A stretch of DNA of 47,697 nt from an uncultured Eubacteriales bacterium (GTDB taxonomy: Bacteria; Bacillota; Clostridia; Oscillospirales; Oscillospiraceae), in assembly GCA_900545405.1 (NCBI GenBank), contig UQYT01000018.1, forward strand, positions 1 through 47,697, read 5' to 3'. A model generated the notes under the pieces. That model was not told the origin of the DNA. It was given only the letters and a program-made list of their open reading frames with translations, and searched no databases. Positions 39,387 to 47,558 of this stretch are shown piece by piece. The position numbers and the translations under genes are program-made. Each line of letters starts with the position of its first letter. Position 1 is the stretch's first letter.

Positions 39387-40227
39387 ACGCGCACTTGAGA
39401 GTGATGGATACGAGCTCGGGTGTGTTGAGGAAGCGGGGGAGCGGCACGGAGTTGCCGAGGCCGCGGGAGATGTAGAGCTTGTAGGCCCCCGTCTCGAAGA
39501 GCCCGGCGTCGTACTCGGGGAAGAGGGCGAAGTTCGTGCCCGCCACGCCGCCTAGGAAGGGGAGGCGGACTATGCCGCCGTGGGTGTGGCCGCAGAGGAT
39601 GAGGTCCACGTCGAGGTCCGCAAAGCGCTCCGCCCAGTAGGCGCGGTGCGCCAGCAGCAGCGTGAAGGCGCCGGGCGCCTCACTGCGCAGCCGTGCGGCG
39701 AACTCGTCCGGCGTCTCCATGTCGGCCGGGCCGTTCGGGTCGTCCACGCCGCCGAGGACGAGGACGTCCCCGCCGCGCTCGAGGTAGACAAAGTCGTTCC
39801 TCAGGCAGTTCACCCCCGCCGCGCCCAGCGTCTCGAAGAGCTCCGGCGCCGCGCCGGAGGCCCAGTCGTGGTTGCCGCTGACGAAGTAGACCGGCGCGAG
39901 CTTCACGAGCTCCTTGACCAGCGCCTCGAGCGCCGGGAGCTCCTGCCCGGCCTTGCCCTCGTCCAGAAAGTCGCCGGTGAGGGCGATGATATCCGGCTCC
40001 TCCTGCGCCACGGCCTTTATGAGCCGGGCGTTGTCCCGCCCGAACTCGGAGCCGTGCAGGTCGCTGAGCTGGACTATTTTAAAGCCGTCAAAGCCCCGGG
40101 GGAGGTCATCAAACTCCAGCGAGAGCCGCGTGACGGCCAGGCCGTACTTCGAGAGTAGCAGCAGCGCGGCGACTAGGGCGGCGAGCACGAGCAGCACGGG
40201 GATGACGATGCGTCTGCGCTTTGTCAT
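39385..40227 (-). CDS. Membrane-anchored metallophosphoesterase
   Basis: A 280-aa calcineurin-like phosphoesterase with an N-terminal membrane anchor (about 8-26). All metal-site motifs are present: DLHG (about 55-58), TGDFLD (about 83-88), GNHDWA (about 116-121) and GHTHGG (about 213-218). It resembles the YkuE/YaeI type that acts on lipid or nucleotide phosphoesters. The substrate is not known. Its ATG overlaps the NYN gene stop by four bases (ATGA), so the pair is translationally coupled. The linkage might reflect nucleic-acid or nucleotide turnover. Confidence 0.9.
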   Translation of the reverse strand: MTKRRRIVIPVLLVLAALVAALLLLSKYGLAVTRLSLEFDDLPRGFDGFKIVQLSDLHGSEFGRDNARLIKAVAQEEPDIIALTGDFLDEGKAGQELPALEALVKELVKLAPVYFVSGNHDWASGAAPELFETLGAAGVNCLRNDFVYLERGGDVLVLGGVDDPNGPADMETPDEFAARLRSEAPGAFTLLLAHRAYWAERFADLDVDLILCGHTHGGIVRLPFLGGVAGTNFALFPEYDAGLFETGAYKLYISRGLGNSVPLPRFLNTPELVSITLKCA

Positions 40228-41051
40228 TGAGTCTCCTGGTCGCGGATGTAGATGGGCTTCACGTTGGGGTCCGAGGTCTCGCGGACCTGGACCTCAAAGC
40301 GCGGCAGGTTCTTGAGCATGGTCGAGAGCTTGCCGAAGCCGTAAGTACGCGGGTCGAAGTCGGGCTGTTTCTTTATGATGAGGTTGCCGAGGTTCGAGAG
40401 GTCGATGTAGCCGTCGTCGTCCGCGAGATCGGCGACGGAGTCGGCGATGAGGTTGATGATGTCGTCCGGGACGGGCGGCTTCTTCTCCTCGGCGGCCTTT
40501 TTGGCGGCGGACTTGGCCGGGGCCTTGTCGGGCTTCTCCGCGGTCTTGGCCGTCTTGGAGGCGGTCTTTTTGGCGGCGGGCTTGGCGGCGGTCTTGGTCG
40601 TCTTCTTGTACTTGTCGCGGATGACCTCCACGCGGATGAACTTGTCGCAGGCCTGGACAAAGGCCTTGGGCGTCTTTTCCTCGCCTATGCCGATGACGTA
40701 CATCCCGCTCTCGCGCAGGCGTATGGCCAGGGGCGTGAAGTCGGAGTCCGAGGAGACGAGGACATAGCCGTCGGTCTTGCCGGTGTAGAGGATGTCCATC
40801 GCGTCTATTATCATGGCGGAGTCCGTGGCGTTCTTGCCCGTCGTGTATGCGAACTGCTGCTTGGGTGTCACGGCGTTTTCGAGCAGGGAGTTCTTCCAGC
40901 TCGTCAGGCCCTGGGAGGCCCAGTCGCCGTATATGCGCTTTATCATGGGCGTGCCGTATATGGCGATCTCCTCCATGATGCTCTTGAGGCAGTCGCGCGG
41001 CGCATTGTCGCCGTCTATGAGCACGGCAAGGCGCATGTTTTCCATTGTCAT
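40224..41051 (-). CDS. NYN-domain (LabA/PIN-like) nuclease with LOTUS/OST-HTH domain
   Basis: A 275-aa protein. The NYN/PIN-like domain (about 8-145) has acidic metal-site motifs VLIDGDNAP, TDSAMIIDAMD and SSDSDF. A long Lys/Ala/Pro linker (about 150-190, with AAKKTASKTAK) follows. The C-terminus (about 195-260) matches the OST-HTH/LOTUS fold (VADLADDDGYIDLSNLGNLI, TYGFGKLSTMLKNL), which binds RNA in other proteins. A role as an RNA-targeting nuclease is inferred. The ATG at 41051 has only a weak ribosome binding site (GAAAGACG). First gene of the NYN-phosphoesterase operon. Confidence 0.88.
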   Translation of the reverse strand: MTMENMRLAVLIDGDNAPRDCLKSIMEEIAIYGTPMIKRIYGDWASQGLTSWKNSLLENAVTPKQQFAYTTGKNATDSAMIIDAMDILYTGKTDGYVLVSSDSDFTPLAIRLRESGMYVIGIGEEKTPKAFVQACDKFIRVEVIRDKYKKTTKTAAKPAAKKTASKTAKTAEKPDKAPAKSAAKKAAEEKKPPVPDDIINLIADSVADLADDDGYIDLSNLGNLIIKKQPDFDPRTYGFGKLSTMLKNLPRFEVQVRETSDPNVKPIYIRDQETQ

Positions 41052-41100
41052 TTGATCACGTCTTTCAAAGATTTGCGTGCCGGTGCGCTGATACAGGGGT

Positions 41101-41154
41101 ATTTTACCACGCCGGGCCGGATTTCACAAGTCCGGGGCCCGCGGCGTGTAAAAT
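41101..41154. repeat. Long imperfect inverted repeat upstream of the NYN gene
   Basis: Arms 41101-41121 (ATTTTAC-CACGCCG-GGCCGGA) and 41131-41154 are inverted copies with two small bulges, around a 9-nt loop. The ends are ATTTTA and TAAAAT. It has no T-tract on either side. Nothing else was recognised between 41052 and 41229. Confidence 0.7.
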
Positions 41155-41229
41155 CCGCATAAAATCCGGGGCAGAAGTGGTCGAAACTTGTCGCTTTGGA
41201 TGAAATTCAATTTTGCCGGGCAAAATCCG

Positions 41230-41258
41230 TTGTGTTTTGCGGAAAAAGCCTATATCAT
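41230..41258 (+). promoter_or_regulatory. Possible promoter of the pur operon leader
   Basis: TTGTGT (41230-41235), 17-bp spacer, TATCAT (41253-41258), placed just before the structured leader. The -35 and -10 boxes are weak matches. Confidence 0.4.
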
Positions 41259-41262
41259 AATG

Positions 41263-41378
41263 TTATCTTCTTACGGGAGGTGGCGCAGCCTTGGTTCGGC
41301 TTTCGTTTGGATGGGCCGGGGCGCAGTGTGCCCATTCGCAGCCCGGCCTGGGCTTTCGTCAAGGGAAGAAGAGCATAA
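41263..41378 (+). ncRNA. Structured 5' leader RNA of the pur operon, candidate riboswitch
   Basis: UUAUCUUCUU (41263-41272) can pair with AAGAAGAGCAUAA (41366-41378), closing a roughly 115-nt domain. Within it GGGCCGGG (about 41314-41321) can pair with CCCGGCC (41342-41348) to form a GC-rich hairpin, and a small AGCC/GGCU hairpin precedes it. GCCUUGGUU (41288-41296) is complementary, with one bulge, to the left arm of the downstream terminator, so alternative pairing could switch termination. The 3' GCCUGGGC (41346-41353) resembles part of the ZTP (pfl) motif, but the rest of that aptamer is not seen. Class is unassigned. Confidence 0.45.
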
Positions 41379-41387
41379 ACTCGTAAA

Positions 41388-41433
41388 TAACAAGGCCATG
41401 ACTGTATGCCGTGGCCTTGTTACATTTTTATTT
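41388..41433 (+). terminator. Leader terminator before purE
   Basis: Stem TAACAAGGCCA (41388-41398) / TGGCCTTGTTA (41412-41422), then CATTTTTATTT. It lies between the structured leader and the purE ribosome binding site, so the operon must be controlled by readthrough. Confidence 0.9.
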
Positions 41434-41454
41434 AATCACTTTGGAGGCGAGGGC

Positions 41455-41964
41455 ATGGATAGGAAAAAGGCTGCCGTCATAATGGGCAGCGACAGCGACT
41501 GGCCGGTGGTGGAAAAGGCCGTGCGCCAGCTTCAGGCTCTGGAAATAGAGACCGAGGTACACGTCATGTCGGCCCACCGCACGCCCGAGGCGGCGCGCAG
41601 CTTTGCACTCTCGGCGCGCGCGAACGGCTTCGGCGTCATCATCGCGGCCGCCGGCAAGGCGGCGCATCTCGCGGGCGCCCTCGCCGCGGCGAGCACCCTG
41701 CCGGTCATCGGCATCCCCGTCAAGAGCTCCACGCTCGACGGGCTGGACGCGCTGCTCTCCACCGTGCAGATGCCCTCCGGCATCCCGGTGGCCACCGTCG
41801 CCATAGACGGGGCACAGAACGCCGCCCTCCTCGCCGCCGAGATGCTTGCGATATACGACGACGCCCTGGCCGCGCGCCTCGACGCCATGCGCCGGGACAT
41901 GGAGGCGGCCACGCTTGAAAAGGACCGCGCCCTGCGCGAAAAGCTTGAAAAGGAGAGGAACTGA
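41455..41964 (+). CDS. purE: N5-carboxyaminoimidazole ribonucleotide mutase
   Basis: A 169-aa class I PurE that moves the carboxylate of N5-CAIR to give CAIR in de novo purine synthesis. Motifs are MGSDSDWPVVEKA near residue 9, HVMSAHRTPE with the catalytic His (about 39), and IAAAGKAAHLAG. ATG 41455 has TTTGGAGG upstream and matches family N-termini. An open frame extends upstream to 41188 but would translate the leader and terminator, so it is rejected. First gene of a seven-gene operon. No purK is next to it, so ATP-dependent CAIR formation must be encoded elsewhere or by a different route. Confidence 0.95.
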   Translation: MDRKKAAVIMGSDSDWPVVEKAVRQLQALEIETEVHVMSAHRTPEAARSFALSARANGFGVIIAAAGKAAHLAGALAAASTLPVIGIPVKSSTLDGLDALLSTVQMPSGIPVATVAIDGAQNAALLAAEMLAIYDDALAARLDAMRRDMEAATLEKDRALREKLEKERN

Positions 41965-41965
41965 C

Positions 41966-42676
41966 ATGGAAAAGCGCGAACAGCTCTATGAGGGCAAGGC
42001 CAAGAAGGTCTTCGCCACCGACGACCCCAGCCTCTGCATAGTCGACTACAAGGACGACGCCACCGCCTTCAACGGCGTGAAGCGCGGCACCATCATGGGC
42101 AAGGGCGTCATCAACAACCGCCTCACCAACAGCTTCATGCGCATGCTCGAGAAAAACGGCATCCCCACCCACTTCGTCGAGGAGCTCTCCGACCGCGAGA
42201 CCCTGGTGAAAAAGGTGCAGATCGTGCCGCTCGAGGTCATCATCCGCAACATCTCCGCCGGCAGCTTTGCAAAGCGCTACGGCGTAGAGGAGGGCATCGT
42301 CTTCGACGCGCCGACCATAGAGTTCTCCTACAAGAACGACGACCTGGGCGACCCGCTCATAAACTCCTACCACGCTCTGGCCCTCAAGCTCGCCACGGCG
42401 GAGGAGATCGACACCATCAAGCGCTACGCCTTCCGCATAAACGAGCTGCTCAAGGCGCTGCTGCTCGAGCACGGCATCGAGCTCGTGGACTTCAAGCTCG
42501 AGTTCGGCCGCCTGCCGGACGGCACCATCGTCCTCGCCGACGAGATAAGCCCCGACACCTGCCGCTTCTGGGACGTCGAGACCCACGAGAAACTCGACAA
42601 GGACCGCTTCCGCCGCGACCTCGGCGGCGTCGAGGACGCCTATCAGGAAGTCATGCGCCGCCTCATCGGGGAATAA
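41966..42676 (+). CDS. purC: Phosphoribosylaminoimidazole-succinocarboxamide synthase (SAICAR synthase)
   Basis: A 236-aa ATP-dependent ligase joining CAIR and aspartate to form SAICAR. Visible motifs are LYEGKAKKVF near the start, DATAFNG, VIIRNISAGSFAKRYGV, LVDFKLEFG and LADEISPDTCRFWD, which bind ATP and substrate. It starts 1 bp after the purE stop behind AAAGGAGAGG. Length fits the family. The product is processed by PurB, encoded at 27.5-28.9 kb, not in this operon. Confidence 0.96.
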   Translation: MEKREQLYEGKAKKVFATDDPSLCIVDYKDDATAFNGVKRGTIMGKGVINNRLTNSFMRMLEKNGIPTHFVEELSDRETLVKKVQIVPLEVIIRNISAGSFAKRYGVEEGIVFDAPTIEFSYKNDDLGDPLINSYHALALKLATAEEIDTIKRYAFRINELLKALLLEHGIELVDFKLEFGRLPDGTIVLADEISPDTCRFWDVETHEKLDKDRFRRDLGGVEDAYQEVMRRLIGE

Positions 42677-42701
42677 TTTTCAAAACACGCTGGAGAGAAC
42701 A

Positions 42702-44150
42702 ATGGGAGCAGATATTTTCGGCAAGCTGCACGAGGAGTGCGGCGTATTCGGCATCTACATGCGCGACGACAGCGCCGACGTCGTCAATATAACGCACCAC
42801 GCGCTCTACGCGCTGCAGCACCGCGGCCAGGAGAGCTGCGGCATCGCCGTCAACGACGACGGGGTCATCACCGGCCACATGGACACGGGGCTCTTGAGCG
42901 AGGTGTTCACCGAGGACATCCTCCGCAAGCTGCCCCGCGGCCGCATGGCCATCGGCCACTGCCGCTACGGCACCACCGGCGGCCAGAGCCGCGAAAACGC
43001 CCAGCCGCTGGTCATCCGGCACATCAAGGGCGGCATGGCCCTCGCCCACAACGGCAACCTCACCAACGCCGCGGAGCTGCGCGAGAGCTTCGAGCTCGAC
43101 GGCGCCATCTTCCGCACCACCTCGGACTCCGAGGTCATCGCCTACGCCATAACGCGCGAGCGCCTCGGCGCAAAGAGCATCGAGGAGGCCGTGTCCCGAG
43201 CGATGGACAAGGTCAAGGGCGCCTATTCCCTCGCCGTCATGAGCCCGCGCAAGCTCATCGCCGTGCGCGACCCCATCGGCTTCCGCCCGCTGTGCATAGG
43301 CGAGATCGAGGGCGGCTGGGTCGTCGCCAGCGAGAGCTGCGCCCTCGACGCCATCGGCGCCAAGTTCCTGCGCGACGTGGAGCCGGGCGAGATAGTCACC
43401 ATCTCGGACAAGGGCCTCGTGAGCGACCGCAGCCACTGCGGCCACGCGACGGCCGAGTGCGTCTTTGAGTTCATCTACTTCGCCCGTCCGGACTCCGTCA
43501 TCGACGGCAGCTGCGTCCACACGGCGCGCCAGCGCGCTGGCGCCTTCCTCGCGCTGGAGCACCCGGTGCAGGCCGACGTGGTCATCGGCGTGCCGGACTC
43601 CGGGCTCGACGCCGCCCTCGGCTACGCCAAGCAGAGCGGCATCCCCTACGGCGTGGGCTTTGTCAAGAGCAAGTACATCGGCCGCACCTTCATCCAGCCC
43701 GGCCAGGCCCGGCGCGAGGACGCGGTGAGGATAAAGCTCAACACCATCGCCTCCACCGTCCGCGGCAAGCGCGTCATCCTCGTGGACGACAGCATCGTGC
43801 GCGGCACGACCATCGCCCGCATAGTCGGCCTCCTGCGCGAGGCCGGGGCCACCGAGGTCCACGCGAGGCTCTCCGCGCCGCCCTTCCGCTATCCCTGCTA
43901 CTTCGGCACGGACATAGACTCCTCCGACAACCTCATCGCCTACAACCACAGCCTCGAGGAGATACGCGAGATGATAGGCGTGGACACCCTCGGCTATCTG
44001 AACGTGGACTACCTCGACAAGCTGGCCGACAACAGCCACATCGGCTTCTGCAAGGGCTGCTTCACCGGCGAGTACCCCTGCGACCCGCCCTGCCGGGCTC
44101 AGAAATCCAAGTTCGAGCAGAAAATAAGCCGCAGGGAGGACGACGAATGA
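42702..44150 (+). CDS. purF: Amidophosphoribosyltransferase
   Basis: A 482-aa enzyme that makes 5-phosphoribosylamine from PRPP and glutamine, the committed step. The glutaminase nucleophile is Cys13 (EECGVFGIY), which implies cleavage of a 12-residue propeptide as in Bacillus PurF. The glutaminase domain has QHRGQESCGIAV and HCRYGTTG. The PRPP loop VILVDDSIVRGTT lies near 363-375. Cys residues at the C-terminus (CKGCFTGEYPC) fit the Fe-S cluster of the Bacillus-type enzyme, which makes it oxygen-sensitive. The last four bases overlap purM (ATGA). Start spacing follows a weak GGAGAG site. Confidence 0.96.
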   Translation: MGADIFGKLHEECGVFGIYMRDDSADVVNITHHALYALQHRGQESCGIAVNDDGVITGHMDTGLLSEVFTEDILRKLPRGRMAIGHCRYGTTGGQSRENAQPLVIRHIKGGMALAHNGNLTNAAELRESFELDGAIFRTTSDSEVIAYAITRERLGAKSIEEAVSRAMDKVKGAYSLAVMSPRKLIAVRDPIGFRPLCIGEIEGGWVVASESCALDAIGAKFLRDVEPGEIVTISDKGLVSDRSHCGHATAECVFEFIYFARPDSVIDGSCVHTARQRAGAFLALEHPVQADVVIGVPDSGLDAALGYAKQSGIPYGVGFVKSKYIGRTFIQPGQARREDAVRIKLNTIASTVRGKRVILVDDSIVRGTTIARIVGLLREAGATEVHARLSAPPFRYPCYFGTDIDSSDNLIAYNHSLEEIREMIGVDTLGYLNVDYLDKLADNSHIGFCKGCFTGEYPCDPPCRAQKSKFEQKISRREDDE

Positions 44151-45181
44151 AAAGCGAGAGCGCAAGCTACAAGGCCGCGGGCGTGGACATCACTGCGGGC
44201 TACAGGGCCGTGGAGCTGATGAAAAAGCACGTGGCGCGCACCGTGACGCCCGGCGTCATAGGCGGGCTCGGCGGCTTCGGCGGGCTGTTCCGGCCCGACC
44301 TCGCGGGCATGAAGGCCCCCGTGCTCGTCTCCGGCACGGACGGCGTGGGCACCAAGCTCAAGATCGCCTTCCTCATGGACAAGCACGATACCGTGGGCAT
44401 AGACTGCGTCGCCATGTGCGTCAACGACGTCGTCTGCTCCGGCGCCGCGCCGCTCTTCTTCCTCGACTACATCGCCTGCGGCAAGAACGTGCCGGAGCGC
44501 ATAGCCGACATCGTCGCGGGCGTGGCCGAGGGCTGCGTCCAGGCCGGGGCCGCCCTCGTCGGCGGCGAGACCGCCGAGATGCCGGGCTTCTACCCCGAGG
44601 ACGAGTACGACCTCGCGGGTTTCACCGTCGGCCTCGTGGACGAGGAGCGCATACTCGCGAGCTCCGCCATGCGCGAGGGCGACGCGCTCATCGCCATGCC
44701 CTCCTCCGGCGTACACTCGAACGGCTTTTCCCTCGTGCGCCGCATCTTCGACGTGGAGAGCGGCTCCCTCGAGCGCTATGAGCCGGAGCTCGGCCGCACC
44801 CTCGGCGAGGCGCTGCTCGAGCCCACTAGAATATATGTAAAGCCTGTTCTCTCAATGCTCAGCGCCGCGCGGGTCTCGGCCATCAGCCACATCACCGGCG
44901 GCGGCTTCTATGAGAACATCCCCCGCGCCCTCGCCCCCGGCTTCACGGCGCGGATAGAGAAGGCGAAGATACAGACCCCGCCCCTCTTCGACCTCATCGC
45001 CCGCACCGGGAACATCCCGGAGCGCGACATGTTCAACACCTTCAACATGGGCGTCGGCATGCTGGCCGTCGTGGCCTCCGAGGACGCCGACGCGGCCGTC
45101 GCGGCGCTGCGCTCAAGCGGCGTCGAGGCCTATATCTGCGGCGAGACCGTGCGCGGGGAAGGCGGCGTGGAGCTATGGTAA
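44147..45181 (+). CDS. purM: Phosphoribosylformylglycinamidine cyclo-ligase (AIR synthase)
   Basis: A 344-aa ATP-dependent enzyme that closes the imidazole ring to form AIR. Motifs include YKAAGVDITAGYRAVELMKKH (split across the opening), VSGTDGVGTKLKIAF, CVNDVVCSGAAPLFFLDY, LVGGETAEMPG and HITGGGFYENIPRAL. Length is typical. The start overlaps purF by four bases and its stop region overlaps purN, which shows tight translational coupling throughout the operon. Confidence 0.96.
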   Translation: MKSESASYKAAGVDITAGYRAVELMKKHVARTVTPGVIGGLGGFGGLFRPDLAGMKAPVLVSGTDGVGTKLKIAFLMDKHDTVGIDCVAMCVNDVVCSGAAPLFFLDYIACGKNVPERIADIVAGVAEGCVQAGAALVGGETAEMPGFYPEDEYDLAGFTVGLVDEERILASSAMREGDALIAMPSSGVHSNGFSLVRRIFDVESGSLERYEPELGRTLGEALLEPTRIYVKPVLSMLSAARVSAISHITGGGFYENIPRALAPGFTARIEKAKIQTPPLFDLIARTGNIPERDMFNTFNMGVGMLAVVASEDADAAVAALRSSGVEAYICGETVRGEGGVELW

Positions 45182-45765
45182 AGACGGCGGTGCTCGTCTC
45201 AGGCGGGGGCACCAACCTCCAGGCGCTCATAGACGCCTCGGCGCGCGGCGAGATGCCGGACGTGGAGCTCGCCCTCGTCGTCTCGAACAACTCCGGGGCC
45301 TATGCGCTCGAGCGCGCCAAAGCCGCCGGCATACGCGCGGAATACCTTGAAAAGACCGGCTTTGAGGACCGGCTGGGCGCCCTGCTGGACGAGGAGGGCG
45401 TCGGCCTTGTCATCCTCGCGGGGTTCTTGAGAATACTCAGCGAGGAGTTCACCCGGCGCTGGGCCGGGCGCATCATAAACATCCACCCGAGCCTCATCCC
45501 CTCCTTCTGCGGCCCCGGCTACTACGGGCTGCACGTCCACGAGGCGGCCCTCGCGCGCGGCGTGAAGGTCACGGGCGCGACGGTGCATTTTGTGAACGAG
45601 ATCCCCGACGGGGGAGAGATAATAGCCCAGAAAGCCGTCGCGGTCGAGCCCGGCGACACGCCGGAAGTGCTGCAGCGGCGCGTCATGGAGCAGGCGGAGT
45701 GGAAGCTGCTGCCCGAGGCCGCCCAGCGCGTGGCCTCCTCACTTGAAAGGAGCGGAAAACAGTGA
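45175..45765 (+). CDS. purN: Phosphoribosylglycinamide formyltransferase (GAR transformylase)
   Basis: A 196-aa folate-dependent enzyme that transfers a formyl group from 10-formyl-tetrahydrofolate to GAR. Visible are VLVSGGGTNLQALID at the start, the catalytic segment NIHPSLIPSF (Asn and His) and VHFVNEIPDGGEIIAQKAV, whose DGG Asp is the third catalytic residue. It overlaps purM by seven bases and ends with TGA overlapping the next GTG start (GTGA). Length is normal for bacterial PurN. Confidence 0.95.
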   Translation: MVKTAVLVSGGGTNLQALIDASARGEMPDVELALVVSNNSGAYALERAKAAGIRAEYLEKTGFEDRLGALLDEEGVGLVILAGFLRILSEEFTRRWAGRIINIHPSLIPSFCGPGYYGLHVHEAALARGVKVTGATVHFVNEIPDGGEIIAQKAVAVEPGDTPEVLQRRVMEQAEWKLLPEAAQRVASSLERSGKQ

Positions 45766-46436
45766 CGGACCTCTTTGAATATCTCCTTGCGCGGCCCTAT
45801 CCCGGCCGCGGCATAATGCTCGGCACCACGCCCTCCGGCAAGACCGCCGCGGCGTACTTCATCATGGGCCGGAGCGAGAATAGCCGCAACCGCGTCTTTG
45901 AAAAGACCGAAGACGGCATACGCACCCGCGCCCACGACGAGGCGAAGATGACGGACCCGAGCCTCATCATCTACCACCCCGTCCGCCGCACGGAGCGCGG
46001 CCTCATCGTCACGAACGGCGACCAGACGGACACCATCCGCGACGGCCACGGCTTTGTCGCCGCGCTGCGCACGCGCACCTTCGAGCCCGACGCGCCCAAC
46101 TGGACGCCGCGCATCTCCGGTCTCCTCGGCGGCGACGGGAGCTATAAGCTCTCCATCCTCCGCGCGGCTGACCCCGAGGGGCAGCGCTGCATCCGCTGCT
46201 TCTACGAGTACGAGCCCGCCCCCGGCGAGGGCCGCTTCATCAGCACCTACGAGGGCTTCGGCTCGCCCCTGCCCAGCTTCTCCGGCGAGCCCGTGGCCGT
46301 TGAGGTCCCCGAGCTCGGCGCGATGGAGCTCGCCCGGCGCATCTGGAGCGCGCTCAACGAGGCGAACCGCGTCTCGCTCTACACCTGCGTGGACGGCGTC
46401 GAGGCCATCATAAACGAGTATGAGGAGGAAGCGTAA
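45762..46436 (+). CDS. purO: IMP cyclohydrolase, PurO-type
   Basis: A 224-aa protein that should close the second ring, converting FAICAR to IMP. It begins YLLARPYPGRGIMLG and has AAYFIMGRSENSRNRVF, VTNGDQTDTIRDG and IRCFYEYEPAPGEGRFISTYEG, which match the IMP_cyclohyd (PurO) fold known from archaea and found in some Clostridia. It is not related to the PurH N-terminal cyclohydrolase domain. The start is GTG at 45762, overlapping the purN stop. The formyltransferase partner gene follows directly. The stand-alone enzyme replaces half of the usual bifunctional PurH. Confidence 0.88.
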   Translation: MTDLFEYLLARPYPGRGIMLGTTPSGKTAAAYFIMGRSENSRNRVFEKTEDGIRTRAHDEAKMTDPSLIIYHPVRRTERGLIVTNGDQTDTIRDGHGFVAALRTRTFEPDAPNWTPRISGLLGGDGSYKLSILRAADPEGQRCIRCFYEYEPAPGEGRFISTYEGFGSPLPSFSGEPVAVEVPELGAMELARRIWSALNEANRVSLYTCVDGVEAIINEYEEEA

Positions 46437-47549
46437 ATGAAGGAAATCGAGCTCAAATACGGCTGCAACCCCAACCAGAAGCCCGCAAAGATCTTCATGT
46501 CCGACGGCGGCGACCTGCCCGTCGAGGTGCTGAACGGCCGCCCGGGCTACATCAACTTCATGGACGCGCTCAACTCCTGGCAGCTGGTCCGCGCCCTGCG
46601 CCGCGCCACCGGCAGACCCGCCGCGGCGAGCTTCAAGCACGTCTCGCCCGCGGGCGCGGCCCTCGCCTCCACGCTCACCGACGAGGACCGGCGCGCCTTC
46701 TTCGCCGAGGGCGACCTCTCGCCCATAGCCACCGCCTACGCCCGCGCCCGCGGAGCGGACCGCCTCTGCTCCTACGGCGACTGGGCGGCGCTCTCCGACG
46801 TCTGCGACGAGACGGCGGCCCGCCTGCTCCTGCCCGAGGTCTCCGACGGCATCATCGCCCCCGGCTACACGCCCGAGGCGCTGGAGGTCCTCCGCCAGAA
46901 GCGCAAGGGCGGTTACAACGTCGTGAAGATCGACCCCGACTACGAGCCCAAGCCCATAGAGCAGCGCGACATCTTCGGCATCCGTTTTGAGCAGGGCTAC
47001 AACTCCCTGCCCATCACCCGCGAGTGCCTCGGCAACATCGTTACGGCGAACAAGGCCCTCACCGAGAGCGCCGTGGACGACCTGCTCCTCGCGCTTATCA
47101 CGCTCAAGTACACGCAGTCGAACTCCGTCTGCTATGTCCAGGGCGGCCAGACCGTCGGCGTCGGCGCCGGCCAGCAGAGCCGCATCCACTGCACCCGCCT
47201 CGCCGGCGACAAGGCCGATTTCTGGCATCTGCGCCGCCACCCGAAGGTGCTCGGGCTCAGCTTCGACCCCTCGCTCAAGCGCGCCGAGCGCGACAACGAG
47301 ATCGACCGCTTCATCCGCGAGGAGCTCTCCGCCGAGGAAAAGCGCGAGTGGCTCGCCAAGGTCACGGACGTGGCCCTCGGCTCCGACGCCTTCTTCCCCT
47401 TCGGCGACAACATCGAGCGCGCGGCCCAGAGCGGCGTAAAATACGTCGCGGAGCCCGGCGGCTCCATCCGCGACGACAACGTCATCGAGACCGCCGACAA
47501 ATACGGCATGGTAATGTGCTTCACGGGGATTAGACTCTTCCATCATTGA
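46437..47549 (+). CDS. purH: AICAR formyltransferase (PurH C-terminal domain only)
   Basis: A 370-aa monofunctional AICAR transformylase that uses 10-formyl-tetrahydrofolate to make FAICAR. The catalytic Lys-His pair lies in ASFKHVSPAGAALAS, the substrate region in TQSNSVCYVQGGQTVGVGAGQQ, and the family ending is GIRLFHH. It lacks the roughly 200-residue IMP cyclohydrolase domain found at the N-terminus of bifunctional PurH, a job taken by the upstream PurO-type gene. It starts at the base after the purO stop. Last gene of the operon in this window; a hairpin follows. Confidence 0.93.
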   Translation: MKEIELKYGCNPNQKPAKIFMSDGGDLPVEVLNGRPGYINFMDALNSWQLVRALRRATGRPAAASFKHVSPAGAALASTLTDEDRRAFFAEGDLSPIATAYARARGADRLCSYGDWAALSDVCDETAARLLLPEVSDGIIAPGYTPEALEVLRQKRKGGYNVVKIDPDYEPKPIEQRDIFGIRFEQGYNSLPITRECLGNIVTANKALTESAVDDLLLALITLKYTQSNSVCYVQGGQTVGVGAGQQSRIHCTRLAGDKADFWHLRRHPKVLGLSFDPSLKRAERDNEIDRFIREELSAEEKREWLAKVTDVALGSDAFFPFGDNIERAAQSGVKYVAEPGGSIRDDNVIETADKYGMVMCFTGIRLFHH

Positions 47550-47558
47550 GCAGAATAT

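Noticed and set aside
41263..41378. Naming the purE leader a ZTP riboswitch
   Set aside because: Only a GCCUGGGC piece matches; the upstream GACUGG core of that aptamer was not found.
41188..41454. Upstream in-frame extension of purE
   Set aside because: It would translate the structured leader and terminator; ATG 41455 has the ribosome binding site and family N-terminus.
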